This document shows positions 23,790 through 32,211 of a stretch of 34,831 nt of DNA, piece after piece; positions within the stretch are counted from its first letter, which is position 1, and each line of letters begins with the position of its first letter. Location of the stretch: NCBI GenBank assembly GCA_030145325.1, contig JAQYVW010000030.1:1-34831 (forward strand), read 5' to 3'. The position numbers and the translations under genes were made by a program. Under the pieces are notes generated by a model, which was not told the origin of the DNA, searched no databases, and worked only from the letters and a program-made list of their open reading frames with translations. The stretch comes from Desulfurivibrionaceae bacterium (GTDB lineage: Bacteria; Desulfobacterota; Desulfobulbia; Desulfobulbales; UBA5123).

Positions 23790-25145
23790 TTGTCGTTTCA
23801 GAACAGTAAAAGATCTGGCGTCGTCATTGCCGGCACCCATAGTGGTTCTGGCAAGACCACCGTCACCCTAGGCTTGATGGCGGCTCTGGTGCAGCGCGGT
23901 CTTGGTGTGCAGCCGTTCAAGTGTGGTCCGGATTTCATCGATCCGACCCTGCATCATCTTGCCACCGGTCATGTGTCGCGAAATCTCGATGTGTGGATGA
24001 GCGGTGCCCCCTTTGTGCAGGATTGTTTTCATCGCCAGGCGAAGAACGCCGATATCGCGGTGGTGGAAGGGGTGATGGGTTGTTTTGATGGTGGCCAGTC
24101 CAGCAGTGCGGCCCTTGCCAAGACGTTGCAATTGTCGGTGGTGCTGGTGGTTGATGTTCGTTCCATGGCTGAAAGTGTTGCCGCACTGGTCAAGGGTTTT
24201 GAGGAACTTGATCCGCAGTTGCGACTAGTCGGGGTGATTTTCAACCGGGTGGGCAGTCCCCGTCATTTGCAGTTGCTGGCCGGGGCGCTCAAGGAACATT
24301 GTCAGGCTGAGTTGTTGGGCTATCTCCCCCGAGACACCGAGTTTACTATCCCTGACCGGCATCTTGGTTTGCATATGGGGGAGGAAGCGCCGATTAGCCC
24401 GGAGGCATTGGTCAAACTTGCGGATACGGTGAGTGAGTATATCAATCTTGACCGGTTATGTGAGTTGGCTTGCGGTCAAGTTGAGTATGAGCCGGTTGCC
24501 CCGGCAGCGGTTGCATCTGATAAAAAGCCGGTGCGGATTGGCGTCGCCCGTGATCGGGCCTTTTGTTTTTATTATGAAGATAACCTCGATATCCTCCGGC
24601 AAGCCGGGGCAGAGTTGGTGGAGTTCAGCCCCTTGCTTGACGAGGATTTGCCCCATGGTTTGGACGGGATGTATCTTGGTGGCGGCTACCCTGAATTGTA
24701 TGCGGCGCAGTTAGCAGCAAACAGTTCCATGCGGGCGGCGATCCGTAATTGGTCTGAGTCCGGGCGCCCTTTGTACAGTGAGTGTGGCGGCTTTATGTAT
24801 TTGACCGACTGTATTGTTGACTTGGATGGTGATGAGCATTCCATGTGCGGGGTGTATCCGGTTAAGGCGCGGATGAAGAAGGGGCGGTCGAGCCTTGGTT
24901 ACCGGCAGGCGACTCTTGCTGGCAACACCATCTTTGGTGAGGCGGGCACAGTTTTGCGAGGCCATGAGTTTCATTATTCGACCATCGACCCCATGCCGGA
25001 GAGCGTGGAGCGAGCCTACCGGCTGGCTGACGGTTCGGCGGAAGGGTACCAGATTAACAATACCTTGGGCGGCTATCTGCACCTGCATTTTGGGTTTAAC
25101 TTTGAGGCGGTGCAGAAATTTGTGGAATTATGTGGGAGATGGTAG
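23790..25145 (+). CDS. cbiA: CbiA/CobB, cobyrinate a,c-diamide synthase
   Basis: This 451-residue ATP-dependent amidotransferase adds amide groups to the a and c side chains of cob(II)yrinate using glutamine. The N-terminal domain has the P-loop GTHSGSGKTT (15-24), with VEGVMGCFDGG further on. The C-terminal glutaminase domain has nucleophile Cys332 in SECGGFMYL and the late histidines of GHEFHYS and LHLHFGFN. The start is a TTG at 23790: no ATG lies upstream of the P-loop, and AAAAGG lies about 11 bases before. It follows btuF closely and ends at heptamer array 2. Confidence 0.94.
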   Translation: MSFQNSKRSGVVIAGTHSGSGKTTVTLGLMAALVQRGLGVQPFKCGPDFIDPTLHHLATGHVSRNLDVWMSGAPFVQDCFHRQAKNADIAVVEGVMGCFDGGQSSSAALAKTLQLSVVLVVDVRSMAESVAALVKGFEELDPQLRLVGVIFNRVGSPRHLQLLAGALKEHCQAELLGYLPRDTEFTIPDRHLGLHMGEEAPISPEALVKLADTVSEYINLDRLCELACGQVEYEPVAPAAVASDKKPVRIGVARDRAFCFYYEDNLDILRQAGAELVEFSPLLDEDLPHGLDGMYLGGGYPELYAAQLAANSSMRAAIRNWSESGRPLYSECGGFMYLTDCIVDLDGDEHSMCGVYPVKARMKKGRSSLGYRQATLAGNTIFGEAGTVLRGHEFHYSTIDPMPESVERAYRLADGSAEGYQINNTLGGYLHLHFGFNFEAVQKFVELCGRW

Positions 25146-25148
25146 CTG

Positions 25149-25358
25149 TTAGCGGTTAGCAAATAGCGGTTAGCAATTAGCCGTTAGCTATTAGCTATTA
25201 GCCAAAAGCCAAAAGCCAAAAGCCAAAAGCCAAAAGCCAAAAGCCAAAAGCCAAAAGCCAAAAGCCAAAAGCCAAAAGCCAAAAGCCAAAAGCCAAAAGC
25301 CAAAAGCCAAAAGCCAAAAGCTAAAAGCTAAAAGCTAAAAGCTAAAAGCTAAAAGCTA
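25149..25358 (+). repeat. heptanucleotide tandem array 2 (AAAGCCA type)
   Basis: Thirty 7-bp units in constant phase: seven mixed TTAGCNN/ATAGCNN units, 17 consecutive AAAGCCA units (25198-25316) and six AAAGCTA units. It fills nearly all of the gap between cobB and the four-helix-bundle gene. The AGC core is present in every unit. Confidence 0.96.
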
Positions 25359-25383
25359 AAAAAAGCCAAACAGGGAATACAGC

Positions 25384-25746
25384 ATGCGAGATTTTAGAGA
25401 ACTACGGGTTTGGGAGAAGGCGCACGCATTCACTTTGAAGATTTATAAACTCTCGGCAAGTTTTCCTGAGCAGGAACGGTTTGGCATAACTGCTCAAGTT
25501 CGCAGAGCTACAGCGTCTATTCCCACGAATATTGCCGAAGGCTGCGGCAGGGAAAGCGAGAAGGAGCTTGCCAGATTTATGAGCATTGCTGCCGGTTCGG
25601 CGAGTGAAGTGGAATATCAGCTGTTGCTGGCTTCGGATCTTGGGTATTTGGACAAGGATTTATACGTACAACTGAATTACGATGTGAATGAATTGAAGCG
25701 GATGTTGAACGCCTTTATGCAAAAGCTGCGTGAGGGGAATGTGTGA
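25384..25746 (+). CDS. four-helix-bundle protein (23S rRNA intervening-sequence type)
   Basis: This 120-residue helical protein fits the four-helix-bundle family of proteins first found in 23S rRNA intervening sequences: it opens DFRELRVWEKAHAFTLKIYK and continues with FPEQERFGITAQVRRATASI, then PTNIAEGCGRES, and SASEVEYQLLLASDLGYL. The family is frequent as an isolated gene in many phyla, and some members serve as accessory proteins of retroelements (Avd). No reverse transcriptase or rRNA is near. The gene sits alone between heptamer arrays 2 and 3, and thus interrupts the B12 gene order. CAGGGA precedes the ATG. Its role is not known. Confidence 0.9.
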   Translation: MRDFRELRVWEKAHAFTLKIYKLSASFPEQERFGITAQVRRATASIPTNIAEGCGRESEKELARFMSIAAGSASEVEYQLLLASDLGYLDKDLYVQLNYDVNELKRMLNAFMQKLREGNV

Positions 25747-25756
25747 AACGGGTTTT

Positions 25757-25830
25757 AGTGATTAGCGATTAGCTTTTTGCTAACAGCTAACAGCTAACAG
25801 CCATTAGCCAACAGCCAACAGCCAACAGCT
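25757..25830 (+). repeat. heptanucleotide array 3 (mixed units)
   Basis: Between the four-helix-bundle gene and cbiC lie about ten heptamer-related units: ATTAGCG/ATTAGCT-like on the left, then AGCTAAC (three), AGCCATT, and AGCCAAC (three). The phase is less regular than in the other arrays. The left and right parts are partly reverse-complementary. Confidence 0.85.
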
Positions 25831-25842
25831 AGGAATTATCTT

Positions 25843-26475
25843 ATGGAAGTAGTACTGCAAAACGTCAAACCCGAAGAGATTGAGGCCGAAAGCTTCCGGA
25901 TAATTGAGTCGGAGCTTGGCCCCACTGATTTTACCCCCGGCCAGTTTGCGGTGGCCCGGCGGGTGATTCATGCCACCGGCGACTTCAGCTTTGCCGAGAA
26001 TCTGCGTTTTCATCCCGAGGCCATCGAGGTGGCCCTTAATGCAATCCGCTCCGGCAAGAATGTTCTCACTGATGTTAATATGTCAGCGGTTGGGGTTTCC
26101 AAGGGAATTCTCGCCAAATGGGGTGGTGAGGTGTTCTGCCGGGTGGGGGAGCCTGATGTTGCCGAAGAGGCCAAGCGTTTGGGGTTTACTCGTTCTGAGG
26201 TTGCCATTGCGCAGGCGGTGGAACAGGATATCGGCATTGTTGCCATTGGTAACGCGCCCACCGCGTTGTTGAAGGTGATGGAGATGATCGATGCTGGCGT
26301 TTGGCAACCTGATCTGGTGATCGGGGTGCCGGTTGGTTTTGTTAACGCTGCCGAGTCCAAGGCTTTGTTGGCAGGTAAAAATTACCCTTTTATCACCGCG
26401 CAAGGGCGCAAGGGTGGTAGCCCGGTGGCGGCGGCGATTGTGAATGCCCTGCTGCGGTTGGCGGCGGCGGAGTAA
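25843..26475 (+). CDS. cbiC: CbiC, precorrin-8X/cobalt-precorrin-8 methylmutase
   Basis: This 210-residue enzyme moves the C11 methyl group to C12 to give (hydrogeno)cobyrinate. The catalytic histidine lies at residue 43 in RRVIHATGDFSFAENL, the same position as in characterised CobH. Other family segments are VLTDVNMSAVGVSKG, AIGNAPTALLKVMEM, and the C-terminal ITAQGRKGGSPVAAAIVNAL. The length is normal. It opens the tight cbiC-D-ET-L-F-G-H run, with 8 bp to cbiD. AGGA lies about 8 bases before the ATG. Confidence 0.96.
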   Translation: MEVVLQNVKPEEIEAESFRIIESELGPTDFTPGQFAVARRVIHATGDFSFAENLRFHPEAIEVALNAIRSGKNVLTDVNMSAVGVSKGILAKWGGEVFCRVGEPDVAEEAKRLGFTRSEVAIAQAVEQDIGIVAIGNAPTALLKVMEMIDAGVWQPDLVIGVPVGFVNAAESKALLAGKNYPFITAQGRKGGSPVAAAIVNALLRLAAAE

Positions 26476-26483
26476 GCGGAAAA

Positions 26484-27587
26484 ATGGCGAAACGGCTTCG
26501 ATCTGGATATACCACCGGCGCTTGTGCGGCGGCGGCTGCCAAGGCGGCGACCTTGGCTTTACTTACGGGCGAGGTTGCCGCGCGGGTGGAGATCCCTTTT
26601 CCTGATCAGAGCCGGGTTGGGTTTGAGCTTTGCCGTTGTCTTGGTGCTGGTTCCGATGAGGTTTTGGCCTCGGTGGTGAAGGATGCCGGGGATGATCCGG
26701 ATGTGACCAATGGCGCTGAGATTGTGGCCAAGGTCCGAAAGATCGCCGACGCAGGGGCAGGGGATGATGCTGTTCTCCTTGATGGGACGAAGAGAATAAG
26801 CCTGGCGGCTGGAGTTGGGGTCGGCATGGTTACCAAGCCGGGGCTGGCGGTGGCGGTGGGTGAACCTGCCATTAACCCGGTGCCGCGACAAATGATCTTG
26901 GCCGCAGTCAACGAAGCGTTGGCAGAGGCCCAGGTTTCCGGTGGGGTCAAAATCACCATCTCGGTTCCAGCCGGGGAAGTGTTGGCGGAAAAAACCCTTA
27001 ATCATCGCTTAGGGATTGTCGGCGGGCTCTCCATTCTCGGTTCCACCGGCATTGTCAGGCCGGTGTCGGCAGAGGCGTGGACTGCCACCATCTCCGCCTC
27101 GATGAATGTGGCCCGTGAGACGGGCTTGACTGAGATCGTCCTTTCCACTGGTCGAACCTCCGAGCGGGGGGCGCAGGAGCATCTTGATTTGCCCGAGGAA
27201 GCGTATGCGATGATGGGCGATTTCCTGGAGTTTTCGCTTCTGGAAGCGGCTGGGCATGGCTTTACGCAAATTCACCTCAGCGCCATGTGGGCCAAGGTGA
27301 TGAAGGGGGCCATGAAGATCCCCCAGACCCATGTTCGCCATGGGGCCTTGGAGGCTGGTGAGGCGGTTCAATTCATGCAGGTTTTGGGTGTGGAACCGGA
27401 GGTTATTGCCGAACTTGCTGGGGTTAATACCGCCCGTGAGATCTATGAACGGTTGACGGCCTTGGGTCGAGCCGATATTGTCGCTGCCGTTTGTGGGGCT
27501 GCGAAACAGTACGCTGAGGAAACCTCTGGCTTGCCGGTGAGACTTTATCTGGTGGATGGACACGGTAAGGTGGTGACTCGTGTTTGA
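26484..27587 (+). CDS. cbiD: CbiD, cobalt-precorrin-5B C1-methyltransferase
   Basis: This 367-residue SAM-dependent enzyme methylates C1 of the ring-contracted intermediate in the anaerobic pathway. The N-terminus LRSGYTTGACAAAAAKAA is diagnostic, as are LGIVGGLSILGSTGIVRPVS and STGRTSERGAQ further on. The length is standard. CbiD is specific to the oxygen-independent (cobalt-early) route, so it fixes the pathway type. Its end overlaps the GTG start of cbiET by 8 bases. Confidence 0.97.
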   Translation: MAKRLRSGYTTGACAAAAAKAATLALLTGEVAARVEIPFPDQSRVGFELCRCLGAGSDEVLASVVKDAGDDPDVTNGAEIVAKVRKIADAGAGDDAVLLDGTKRISLAAGVGVGMVTKPGLAVAVGEPAINPVPRQMILAAVNEALAEAQVSGGVKITISVPAGEVLAEKTLNHRLGIVGGLSILGSTGIVRPVSAEAWTATISASMNVARETGLTEIVLSTGRTSERGAQEHLDLPEEAYAMMGDFLEFSLLEAAGHGFTQIHLSAMWAKVMKGAMKIPQTHVRHGALEAGEAVQFMQVLGVEPEVIAELAGVNTAREIYERLTALGRADIVAAVCGAAKQYAEETSGLPVRLYLVDGHGKVVTRV

Positions 27588-28797
27588 GATTCAACTAATG
27601 GGGGTCGCGCCCGGCGAGCAATTGGGAGCCAAGGAGCGGGAGATTGTCAGCCGTTGCGGTTGTGTGGTTGCTTCCAATCGTCATCGGCGGCTGGTTGCTG
27701 ATTGCGGGGTCGAGATTATCTCCATCGCCCCGGTGGCTGCTGCCATTGCCACCATTGCGACACGTCTTGCCGAGATGGATGTGGCGGTGCTGGCCAGCGG
27801 CGACCCGCTCTTTTTCGGGATTGGCCGCACCTTACTGGCTAAATTTGGCCCGGAACGGGTTTCTGTTCATCCTGCCTTTTCGTCGATGCAATTTGCCTGC
27901 GCTCGCTTCAAGGAGGTGTGGGACGATGTTGCGGTGGTTAGCCTCCATGGTCGGGATGCGGCGGGGCTGGCGGCCAGAGTCATGGCCCATGACAAGGTCT
28001 TTTGTTTCACCGATCGGGTCAACTCGCCGGATGTGGTGGCGCAAGCAATTCTTGATGCCTGTGCGGGGATCAATGCTGCCGATCTGGCTGCCGACTACAC
28101 CGTTTGGGTGGGTGAAAACCTGGGGGGGGATGATGAAAGGATCACCAAGGGGACGTTGCTAGAGATCGCGGCGGCAAAGTTTGCTGATCTCAACGTTATG
28201 TTGCTCAAGAGAGCATCGACGGGATTGGTTAATGAGGTTGTTTTCGGCCTTGGCGAGGAAGAGATTGAGCATAGCCGTGGGTTGATCACTAAGGACGAGG
28301 TGCGGGCGGCCAGCCTGCATCAACTGCGCTTGCCTCGTGGCGGGGTGCTGTGGGATGTGGGGGCGGGCAGTGGTTCGGTGGGGCTTGAGGCGGCGCGATT
28401 GTGCCCGGAATTAAAGGTCTACGCCGTGGAGCGCAATCCGGCCGAGCTTGCCAATATTCGCGCTAACTGCCGCAAATTTGGGGTCTATAACCTTACTGTT
28501 ATTGAGGGTGCGGCCCCGGCGTCTCTGGCCGGATTGCCCAGCCCCGACCGGGTTTTTGTCGGTGGCAGCGGTGGAAATCTGGCCGGGATTATCGAATTTG
28601 CTGCGGCTCGGCTCCCCCAAGGTGGGCGGGTGGTGGTGAATGGGGTGATTGAAAAAACCAAAAATGATGCGCCCTTGTTGCTACATAAGCAGGGGTTAAA
28701 AGTGACAATCAGCGAAATCGCCATTCAACGGCGCTGTTTTCCTGAAAATATTGAAAAAAAGATGAATCCGATAGCCATAATGGTGGGAGAAAAATGA
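27580..28797 (+). CDS. cbiET: CbiET, fused cobalt-precorrin-7 C5-methyltransferase and C15-methyltransferase/decarboxylase
   Basis: This 405-residue bifunctional protein carries CbiE in the N-terminal half (about 1-200; tetrapyrrole methylase fold, VLASGDPLFFGIGRTLLAKF) and CbiT in the C-terminal half (about 215-400; SAM site VGAGSGSVGLEAARL from about residue 260). Together they methylate C5 and C15 and remove the acetate carboxyl at C12. The same order occurs in aerobic CobL. The start is GTG at 27580 inside the cbiD end, with AAGGTGGTGA upstream. The end overlaps cbiL by ATGA. Confidence 0.96.
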   Translation: MFEIQLMGVAPGEQLGAKEREIVSRCGCVVASNRHRRLVADCGVEIISIAPVAAAIATIATRLAEMDVAVLASGDPLFFGIGRTLLAKFGPERVSVHPAFSSMQFACARFKEVWDDVAVVSLHGRDAAGLAARVMAHDKVFCFTDRVNSPDVVAQAILDACAGINAADLAADYTVWVGENLGGDDERITKGTLLEIAAAKFADLNVMLLKRASTGLVNEVVFGLGEEEIEHSRGLITKDEVRAASLHQLRLPRGGVLWDVGAGSGSVGLEAARLCPELKVYAVERNPAELANIRANCRKFGVYNLTVIEGAAPASLAGLPSPDRVFVGGSGGNLAGIIEFAAARLPQGGRVVVNGVIEKTKNDAPLLLHKQGLKVTISEIAIQRRCFPENIEKKMNPIAIMVGEK

Positions 28798-29516
28798 CAG
28801 GACAGTTTTACGTAATCGGCGTTGGGCCGGGTGACCCCGAATTGATGACCTTGAAGGCCGCGCGCCTGCTGGAAAAATGCCCGGTGTGGTTTGTGCCCAA
28901 GGCGCACCGGAATGGCGAAAGCACCGCCCTCTCTATCCTTGCTGGCTCTGTTGCCACCGATGGTAAGGAGATCATGGAGTTGCATTTCCCCATGAAAAAG
29001 ATTCGCATGGGTGAAACACCTGATCCCGAGGTGGAAGCGGCCTGGAAGGCAGCGGCAACGGCGATCCAGGCCAAGCTTGAGGCGGGAATCGATGTTGCTT
29101 TTCCCACCCTTGGTGATCCTGCTATCTATTCCACCGGCTTTTATGTTTGCGACACCCTGTTGCAAAACGCGCCGCAACTGCCCATCATCATTGTGCCGGG
29201 GGTTTCCTCCATTGGCGCTTCGGCGGCGGCAGTGGGGCAACCCCTCTGTTTGGGCGATGACCGGATGGTGGTTGTCCCCGCCACCTTTGAAAACGGTCGT
29301 CTGCGTGAGACTCTTGCCTCCTTTGACACCGTGGTTTTGATGAAGGTGCACCGGGTGATGGATAAGGTGGTGGGGCTCCTCACCGATCTTGATCTGCTCG
29401 ATAAGGCGGTGCTGGTGGAGCGATCCAGCCAGAGCGATCAGCGGGTACGGCGCGATCTGGTGGCCGCCGCCAAGGAAGAGCCGCATTATTTCTCCACCAT
29501 CATCGTGAGGAAATAG
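28794..29516 (+). CDS. cbiL: CbiL, cobalt-precorrin-2 C20-methyltransferase
   Basis: The 240-residue tetrapyrrole methylase begins YVIGVGPGDPELMTLKAARL and has PTLGDPAIYSTGFYV and VPGVSSIGASAAAVG, with the longer insert KAHRNGESTALSIL typical of CbiL/CobI. It catalyses the first methylation committed to the corrin route. GGGAGA precedes the ATG, which overlaps the cbiET stop (ATGA). One base separates it from cbiF. Confidence 0.95.
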   Translation: MTGQFYVIGVGPGDPELMTLKAARLLEKCPVWFVPKAHRNGESTALSILAGSVATDGKEIMELHFPMKKIRMGETPDPEVEAAWKAAATAIQAKLEAGIDVAFPTLGDPAIYSTGFYVCDTLLQNAPQLPIIIVPGVSSIGASAAAVGQPLCLGDDRMVVVPATFENGRLRETLASFDTVVLMKVHRVMDKVVGLLTDLDLLDKAVLVERSSQSDQRVRRDLVAAAKEEPHYFSTIIVRK

Positions 29517-29517
29517 G

Positions 29518-30282
29518 ATGAGCGAGAAAAATCCCATCTATTTTGTTGGCGCCGGGCCCGGCGACCCGGAACTGATCACCGTCAAGGGGCAGCGGTTGTT
29601 GGCCGAGGCTGAGTTGGTTGTTTTTGCCGGGAGTCTGGTGCCCAGAAGGCTGGTGGAAAACCTTGCCGCCGAGGTTCATGATTCAGCGCCCCTGCATCTT
29701 GATGAAATCATTTCTTTGATGAGTAATGCCTGGCAGCAAGGCAAGAAAGTGGTGCGACTTCATACCGGCGATCCGGCCATCTACGGGGCAATCAGGGAGC
29801 AGATGTGTCAGCTGGATAAACTCAACATCCCCTACCTGGTAGTGCCGGGGGTGAGTTCGGCAACTGCTACTGCTGCGACACTAAAGGCGGAGTTGACTCT
29901 GCCCGAGGTTTCGCAAACCGTGATCATTACCCGCCGGGCTGGGCGTACGCCGGTGCCGGAAGGCGAGGATCTGCCCAGCCTCGCTTCCCATCAGGCCACC
30001 ATGTTGATCCTGCTCAGTGTGGGGATGATTGCTAAGGTGGTTGAAGATCTCCTTAGCGGTGGTTACCCAGACACTACCCCGGTGGCGGTGGTGGAAAAGG
30101 TTTCATGGCCCGAGGAGCGGGTGATCCGTGGCACCATTGCTGATATTGCCGCCAAGGTTATCGAGGCTGGGATCACTAAAACCGCCATTATTGCCGTGGG
30201 CGAGGCGTTCGGGGATGGAGATCTGACTGCGGTTTCCAAACTATATGACAAGGGTTTCGCCCATGGTTGCCGAGAGGTTTAA
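29518..30282 (+). CDS. cbiF: CbiF, cobalt-precorrin-4 C11-methyltransferase
   Basis: The 254-residue tetrapyrrole methylase has the start IYFVGAGPGDPELITVKGQR, the CbiF-specific VVFAGSLVPRRLVEN, HTGDPAIYGAIREQM and TRRAGRTPVPEGEDL. It methylates C11. GAGGAAATAGG gives a good ribosome site. It ends 7 bp before the cbiG start. Confidence 0.96.
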   Translation: MSEKNPIYFVGAGPGDPELITVKGQRLLAEAELVVFAGSLVPRRLVENLAAEVHDSAPLHLDEIISLMSNAWQQGKKVVRLHTGDPAIYGAIREQMCQLDKLNIPYLVVPGVSSATATAATLKAELTLPEVSQTVIITRRAGRTPVPEGEDLPSLASHQATMLILLSVGMIAKVVEDLLSGGYPDTTPVAVVEKVSWPEERVIRGTIADIAAKVIEAGITKTAIIAVGEAFGDGDLTAVSKLYDKGFAHGCREV

Positions 30283-30289
30283 GGCAACC

Positions 30290-31267
30290 ATGCGCATCGG
30301 GGTCCTGGCTGTGACCGACGGCGGGCACCAGTTGGCGGCACAAATTGCTGCCAGCCTTGCCCATGCCAAGGTGATTTCCATTCGCACCACCCTTGCGCAA
30401 GAGCTTCCAGAGCTTTGGGGGCAATACGATGGCTTTGTCTTGGTGATGGCAACCGGCATCGTGGTACGACTCATCGCGCCGCTTCTAAAGGATAAAAAAA
30501 CCGATCCATGCGTGGTGGTGGTGGACGAAAAGGGCCGCTTTGCCATCAGCCTTCTTTCCGGTCATCTTGGCGGTGGCAACCACCTCGCCCGCCAGGTGGC
30601 AGAGGTCACCAACGGCCAGCCGGTGATTACCACCGCCTCAGATGTTTTGGGTCATACCGCCCTTGATCTCTGGGCGCGGGAGCAGGGTTTGGCGGTAAAT
30701 GATAACCCTCAACTAACCGCTGCCAGTGCCAAACTGGTCAACAGCGGTGCGTTGAGGGTTTTTACCGATATTGTCGCCTTGCCGTTGCCCGCCGATTTTG
30801 TTATTGTCGCAGACCCTGTAGAGGCTGATTGCGTGATTAGTAACCGTTTTGGCCTTGTAGGGGAGGGCGTTCTTTGCCTCATCCCCCGAAATCTGGTGGT
30901 GGGCATCGGTTGCAATCGTGGCACCGCCGCTGCGGATATCGAAGTGGCGTTTGCTGAGGCGTTGGCTGCCCATGGTTTGGCTGAGCAAGCAGTCTGTAAC
31001 CTCGCTTCAATCGATCTTAAAAGCGATGAGGTAGGCTTGCTGGCCTTTGCTGAATCACGCCAACTGCGCATCGATTTTTATAATAAAGATCAATTGAACA
31101 CCGTTGTCGGCGTCAGCCGTTCGGACACGGTATTACGCGCCACCGGCGCTCAGGGTGTTGCCGAACCTGCAGCACTGTTGAGCGCGGACAGCGATAATCT
31201 CTTAGTCAGGAAAATGAAATGGAAGGATGTAACCATAGCAGTGGCCCAGGCACCCTCTACGTTGTAG
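30290..31267 (+). CDS. cbiG: CbiG, cobalt-precorrin-5A hydrolase
   Basis: This 325-residue enzyme opens the delta-lactone ring of cobalt-precorrin-5A with loss of acetaldehyde. The N-terminal part (ATGIVVRLIAPLL, VVVDEKGRFAISLLSGHLGG) and the C-terminal CbiG_C domain (VGIGCNRGTAAADIEVAF, NLASIDLKSDEVGLLAFA) are both present. ATG at 30290 is favoured by AAGG five bases upstream. In-frame ATGs at 30245 and 30263 lie inside cbiF. The gene overlaps cbiH by 49 bases. Confidence 0.94.
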   Translation: MRIGVLAVTDGGHQLAAQIAASLAHAKVISIRTTLAQELPELWGQYDGFVLVMATGIVVRLIAPLLKDKKTDPCVVVVDEKGRFAISLLSGHLGGGNHLARQVAEVTNGQPVITTASDVLGHTALDLWAREQGLAVNDNPQLTAASAKLVNSGALRVFTDIVALPLPADFVIVADPVEADCVISNRFGLVGEGVLCLIPRNLVVGIGCNRGTAAADIEVAFAEALAAHGLAEQAVCNLASIDLKSDEVGLLAFAESRQLRIDFYNKDQLNTVVGVSRSDTVLRATGAQGVAEPAALLSADSDNLLVRKMKWKDVTIAVAQAPSTL

Positions 31268-31998
31268 GCACCGGCCCCGGAGGCCTGAAACATATTACCC
31301 CCGCAGCCACCGATGCCATTGCCGCTTCGGCAGTGGTGGTGGGTTATCAAACCTATTTGGATTTGATCCCGGAATTGCTTGAGGGTAAAGAGGTGGTCTC
31401 TTCGCAGATGATGAAGGAAGTTGACCGCGCCCGCCAGTGCTTGGAAATTGCCGCCAGTGGCAAGAACGTGGCTTTGGTTTCCGGTGGCGATCCCGGCATC
31501 TACGCCATGGCCGGGCTGGTTTTTGAGATGGCCCGGGAGCGGGATGACAAGGTTGCCATTGAGGTGATACCGGGCATCGCTGCTATCAACGGCTGTGCGG
31601 CCCGGCTTGGCGCCCCCTTGATGCACGATTTTGCTGCCATCAGCCTTTCCGATCTCCTCACCCCCATGGCGTTAATCGAAAAACGGCTGGAAGCGGCGGC
31701 TTCGGCGGATTTTGTTATCGCCCTTTATAACCCTAAGTCAAAAAAACGTACCGAGCACATCGTCCGCGCCCGTGAGATCATTCTCAAACATCGCGGCCCG
31801 GAAACCCCAGTGGGCATCGTCACCGCTGGCACCCGCGACCATGAATCCGTTACTCTCACCACCCTCGATAAGATGCTGGAGGCGGAAATCGGCATGCAGT
31901 CATGCGTGATCATCGGCAACACCTCCACCTTCAGATGGCAGGATTACATGGTGACCCCGCGCGGCTATACCGGCAAGTATTCGTTGGGGGGGGAGTGA
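31219..31998 (+). CDS. cbiH: CbiH, cobalt-factor III C17-methyltransferase (ring contraction)
   Basis: The 259-residue tetrapyrrole methylase methylates C17 and drives ring contraction. It shows LYVVGTGPGGLKHITPAATD, VVGYQTYLDLI, SGGDPGIYAMAGLVFE, LYNPKSKKR and NTSTFRWQDYMVTPRGY, all CbiH/CobJ hallmarks. No C-terminal Fe-S extension (CbiH60 type) is present. The ATG lies inside cbiG, a 49-base overlap that indicates coupled translation. It is the last cbi gene here. CbiJ/CobK, the reductase that would be expected nearby, is missing from the window. Confidence 0.96.
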   Translation: MEGCNHSSGPGTLYVVGTGPGGLKHITPAATDAIAASAVVVGYQTYLDLIPELLEGKEVVSSQMMKEVDRARQCLEIAASGKNVALVSGGDPGIYAMAGLVFEMARERDDKVAIEVIPGIAAINGCAARLGAPLMHDFAAISLSDLLTPMALIEKRLEAAASADFVIALYNPKSKKRTEHIVRAREIILKHRGPETPVGIVTAGTRDHESVTLTTLDKMLEAEIGMQSCVIIGNTSTFRWQDYMVTPRGYTGKYSLGGE

Positions 31999-32003
31999 TG
32001 ATG

Positions 32004-32198
32004 TTGGCTATTAGCTTTTAGCTTTTAGCTTTTAGCTTTTTAAAACTTAACAGCCAACAGCCAACAGCCAACAGCCAACAGCCAACAGCCAACAGCCAAC
32101 AGCCAACAGCCAACAGCCAACAGCCAACAGCCAACAGCCAACAGCCAACAGCCAACAGCCAACAGCCAACAGCCAACAGCTAACAGCTAACAGCTAAC
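32004..32198 (+). repeat. heptanucleotide tandem array 4 (TTAGCTT arm, then AGCCAAC array)
   Basis: The left arm (32004-32038) is one TTGGCTA and four TTAGCTT units. After a 13-bp gap the right part has 18 perfect AGCCAAC units (32052-32177) and three AGCTAAC units. The right unit is the exact reverse complement (rotated) of the TTGGCTG unit of array 1, so arrays 1 and 4 are inverted with respect to each other. It lies between the convergent cbiH and GGDEF genes. Confidence 0.96.
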
Positions 32199-32211
32199 AC
32201 CCAACAACCAC

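Noticed and set aside
28725-29537. 270-codon frame antisense to cbiL
   Set aside because: It lies wholly opposite a certain gene, has no family resemblance and an unusual His/Gln-rich composition typical of antisense frames in such genes.
30245-30289. Upstream cbiG starts at 30245 and 30263
   Set aside because: Both lie inside cbiF and lack the ribosome site that precedes 30290.
32052-32198. CRISPR-like array
   Set aside because: Units are 7 bp, contiguous and without spacers, and no cas genes are near; this is a simple tandem repeat.
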